DNA from: Verrucomicrobiales bacterium | GTDB taxonomy: Bacteria; Verrucomicrobiota; Verrucomicrobiia; Limisphaerales; JAFMIX01 | Assembly (NCBI GenBank): GCA_017853785.1 | Contig: JAFMIX010000101.1 | Span: forward strand, 1 to 7,654 | Reading direction: 5' to 3' | DNA length: 7,654 nt | Shown: positions 5,890 to 7,654 of the stretch, piece by piece | How the letters are laid out: the number at the start of each line of letters is the position of its first letter | Position numbering within the stretch: position 1 is the first letter of the stretch | Notes under the pieces: generated by a model | What the model was told of the DNA's origin: nothing | What the model saw: the letters and a program-made list of their open reading frames with translations, nothing else | The model's database searches: none | Made by a program: the position numbers and the translations under genes

Positions 5890-7395
5890 TTACTGCTTCT
5901 CCAGTGCAGCGACCAGACCTTCGATGGTGTGCGGTTTGGCTTCCACGGTGGACTGGAGGCCGAGAGCGGTGAGGGCTTTGCTAGTCTCCGGGCCGATGCT
6001 CGCAAGCTTGATTTGCGGAAATTGCTTGAGCAGCGCCGGCAGGTCGAATCGCGCGTGGAAATTTTCCACCGTCGAGCCGCTGGTGAACGTGATCCAATCC
6101 GCGCCCGCTTCCAGCAAGCGCGCTGCCGCGCCGGTGCGGTCTTCGGTCTCGGGCACGGTGCGGTAGCAGGGGATGTCATCCACGATGCCGCCGAGCGCTT
6201 CGAGCGCCTGTGGCAGTTCCCGGGTGGCGACCTCGGCGCGCAGCAGGCAGAATTTCAGATTCTCGACCGTCTCGTATTTGGCGAGGGCCGCCGCGATTTT
6301 GCCGCCCACAAATTCCTCCGGCATCACGTCCACTTTCAGGTGCAACTCCTTCAGCTTCGCGGCCGTGGCCGGGCCGACCGCCGCGATACGCACGCCGCCG
6401 ATGTCGCGCATATCCTCGAAGCCCCTGAAGAAAAACTCAAAGAACTTTGTCACGCCCGTCGGGCTGGTGAACACGAGCCAGTCGTAGCTGTTCAATTCCA
6501 GCAAGGCGTCCGCGAGCGGCGTGACGTTGGTCGGCGGCACGGCCTTGATGGTGGGTATTTCCAAAACTTCCGCGCCGCGCCCGGCCAGTTGGCGGGAAAG
6601 TTCGCTCGCCTGTGTGCGCGTGCGCGTGACGACGATACGTTTGCCGAACATTGGGCGGTGCTCGAACCAATTCAACCTGTCGCGCAGCGTGACGACGCCG
6701 CCGAGCACGGTCAGCGCTGGCGGGGAGATTTTTTTCTCGGCGGCGAGCGCGGCGATGTTGCCGAGCGTGCCGGCGACGGAGCGCTGGCGGCCGGTCGTGG
6801 CCTGTTGCACAACGGCCACGGGCGTCTCCGCCGCCAAGCCGTGGGCGATGAGGTTCTGTGTCCACTCGGCGAGGCGGTCCATGCCCATGAGCACGACTTT
6901 GGTGCCTGGAATTTTCGCGATTTGGTCGTAGCGTAAATCCGTGTGCGCCTCCGCCGGGTCGCCGTGGCCGGTGAAGACGGTGAAGCTGGAGCAATGTTCG
7001 CGGTGCGTGAGCGGAATGCCCGCGTAGTTCGGCGCCGCCACGATGGACGACACCCCGGGAACGACCTCAAAATGAATTTTCGCCGCGACAAGCGCCTCGG
7101 CTTCCTCACCGCCGCGACCGAAGATGTAAGGGTCGCCGCCCTTGAGCCGCACGACGGTCTTGCCCTCGCGCGCCTTGGCGAGGATGAGCGCGGTGATCTC
7201 CGCCTGCGGCATGGCCATGCCCTTGCCGCGATGGATGAGTTCCGCTTGCGGCGCGAGCCGGAGCAGATCGGGATTCACGAGCTGGTCGTAAACCACGACG
7301 TCGGCGGCGGCGAGCAACTCCGCGCCCCGCAAGGTCAGCAGGCCGGCATCGCCCGGGCCGGCGCCGACCAGATAAACTGCGCCTTTCGATTTCAC
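5890..7395 (-). CDS. cobA-hemD: Fused uroporphyrinogen-III C-methyltransferase / uroporphyrinogen-III synthase
   Basis: This 501-residue fusion joins two successive steps of tetrapyrrole synthesis. Residues about 5-245 are the SAM-dependent methyltransferase (SUMT) that makes precorrin-2 from uroporphyrinogen III. They carry Val-Gly-Ala-Gly-Pro-Gly-Asp at 10-16, Arg-Leu-Lys-Gly-Gly-Asp-Pro at 83-89 followed by Phe-Gly-Arg-Gly-Gly-Glu-Glu (92-98), Val-Pro-Gly-Val-Ser-Ser at 112-117 and Gly-Ile-Pro-Leu-Thr-His at 126-131. Residues about 250-501 are the HemD domain, which closes and inverts ring D of hydroxymethylbilane. It shows Lys-Arg-Ile-Val-Val-Thr-Arg at 252-258, Asp-Trp-Leu-Val-Phe-Thr-Ser at 305-311, Asp-Trp-Ile-Thr-Phe-Thr-Ser at 433-439 and Ser-Ile-Gly-Pro-Glu-Thr at 466-471. 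Both halves look complete. Order and length match known CobA-HemD fusions, which feed siroheme, cobalamin or heme. The start is GTG at 7393-7395; an in-frame stop lies three codons beyond and no ATG fits. The protein is cytoplasmic. It lies upstream of batD on the same strand across a 125-bp gap. Confidence 0.95.
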   Translation of the reverse strand: MKSKGAVYLVGAGPGDAGLLTLRGAELLAAADVVVYDQLVNPDLLRLAPQAELIHRGKGMAMPQAEITALILAKAREGKTVVRLKGGDPYIFGRGGEEAEALVAAKIHFEVVPGVSSIVAAPNYAGIPLTHREHCSSFTVFTGHGDPAEAHTDLRYDQIAKIPGTKVVLMGMDRLAEWTQNLIAHGLAAETPVAVVQQATTGRQRSVAGTLGNIAALAAEKKISPPALTVLGGVVTLRDRLNWFEHRPMFGKRIVVTRTRTQASELSRQLAGRGAEVLEIPTIKAVPPTNVTPLADALLELNSYDWLVFTSPTGVTKFFEFFFRGFEDMRDIGGVRIAAVGPATAAKLKELHLKVDVMPEEFVGGKIAAALAKYETVENLKFCLLRAEVATRELPQALEALGGIVDDIPCYRTVPETEDRTGAAARLLEAGADWITFTSGSTVENFHARFDLPALLKQFPQIKLASIGPETSKALTALGLQSTVEAKPHTIEGLVAALEKQ

Positions 7396-7512
7396 CCGGC
7401 CAATCTATCGGAACGGGGCCGTGGGGCAATTCCAGACAGTTGTCCGGTCTGAAATTCTTCTGCAAAATAACGCTGTAATTATCCGCGCGCCCGAACGACT
7501 ATCTTTCTGCTG
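7396..7512. promoter_or_regulatory. Divergent intergenic region with probable promoters for both directions
   Basis: This 117-bp gap lies between the starts of cobA-hemD (leftward) and a rightward gene, so it must serve both unless a promoter lies within a gene. Its middle (about 7450-7482) is more AT-rich than its surroundings. For the rightward gene, CTGAAA (7449-7454) and TGTAAT (7474-7479) resemble -35 and -10 boxes, but with a long 19-bp spacer. A short inverted repeat, CAGAC (7433-7437) and GTCTG (7447-7451), could be an operator. There is no room for a full cobalamin riboswitch, and none is seen. Confidence 0.4.
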
Positions 7513-7654
7513 ATGTTGACCGAAGTCCGATCCGAATCCGATGCCGCCCAGTTCCCCTGGTTGCTGGAGTTGTGGGCGCGCTGCCAGGAAATTCCGCTCT
7601 ATCGCGCCCGCGTGGCAGGCGGTGGCAGCGGACCGGGTGGCTTTTTCCAACTGC
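7513..7654 (+). CDS. Start of an unidentified gene, cut by the window end (possibly an adenylate-forming ligase)
   Basis: An ATG at 7513 opens a frame of 47 codons that runs off the window. Third codon positions are mostly G or C, as in the other genes here, and the divergent position next to cobA-hemD fits a real gene. The visible N-terminus has a Trp-Leu-Leu-Glu-Leu-Trp-Ala-Arg helix followed by Ile-Pro-Leu-Tyr-Arg and then a glycine-rich loop. This faintly recalls the start of phenylacetate-CoA-ligase-like enzymes, where a helix precedes a Val-Pro-Phe-Tyr-Arg type motif. That is a guess from a short fragment; the product should be treated as unknown. No Shine-Dalgarno is visible before the ATG. 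The opposite-strand open frame across 7405-7650 lacks any recognisable motif and would cover the intergenic region, so I take the plus frame as the gene. Confidence 0.5.
   Translation, partial: MLTEVRSESDAAQFPWLLELWARCQEIPLYRARVAGGGSGPGGFFQL

Noticed and set aside
5653..6936. 427-codon open frame on the plus strand opposite cobA-hemD and the start of batD
   Set aside because: It lies antisense to a gene with clear SUMT and HemD motifs, has low-complexity Arg/Ala/Gly-rich content and no recognisable domain. In GC-rich DNA the strand opposite a gene often stays open by codon bias.
7396..7512. Cobalamin riboswitch before cobA-hemD
   Set aside because: The leader is at most 117 bp, shorter than the usual cobalamin riboswitch, and I found no B12-box-like conserved sequence.
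7405..7650. 81-codon minus-strand open frame across the divergent intergenic region
   Set aside because: It has no recognisable pattern, covers the promoter gap and opposes the plus-strand frame from 7513, which has better codon bias.

Overview
This is a GC-rich, densely coding bacterial window of six genes on the minus strand and two partial genes on the plus strand at the edges. It holds no RNA gene, insertion sequence or CRISPR array that I can see. The content suggests a Gram-negative-type envelope: an ExbB/ExbD/TonB-like energy-transduction set, the periplasm-facing proteins BatD and BatE, and a YfhO-like membrane protein. The style (fused CobA-HemD, proline-rich TonB-like protein, weak Shine-Dalgarno use) fits a Verrucomicrobia-like organism, perhaps of the Pedosphaera/Limisphaera type. 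That placement is an impression, not a demonstrated fact.

Layout: positions 2-1099 (+) are the 3' end of a YfhO-family membrane protein whose start lies left of the window. It runs head-on into the end of the minus-strand cluster and overlaps its last gene by 23 bp. In transcription order (right to left) the minus strand reads: cobA-hemD fusion (7395-5890), batD-like (5764-3947), batE-like TPR+SH3 (3950-3213), tonB/tolA-like (3158-2154), exbB-like (2105-1512) and exbD-like (1493-1077). Junctions from batD to exbD are a 4-bp ATGA overlap, then gaps of 54-bp class, 48 bp and 18 bp. These five genes are therefore probably one operon. The 125-bp gap before batD may hold a promoter or may be read through from cobA-hemD. 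At 7513-7654 (+) a divergent gene begins and leaves the window.

How they may work together: ExbB and ExbD form a proton-driven motor in the inner membrane. The TonB/TolA-like protein would carry that energy across the periplasm. BatD and BatE are inner-membrane proteins with large periplasmic parts (beta-sandwich, TPR and SH3 domains), known from the Bacteroides aerotolerance (bat) operon. Here the pair lacks adjacent moxR, DUF58 and batA/B/C genes and is instead joined to a Ton/Tol-type motor. That is the most interesting feature of the window and suggests an envelope-maintenance complex. CobA-HemD makes uroporphyrinogen III and methylates it to precorrin-2 for siroheme or cobalamin, and looks like a housekeeping neighbour.
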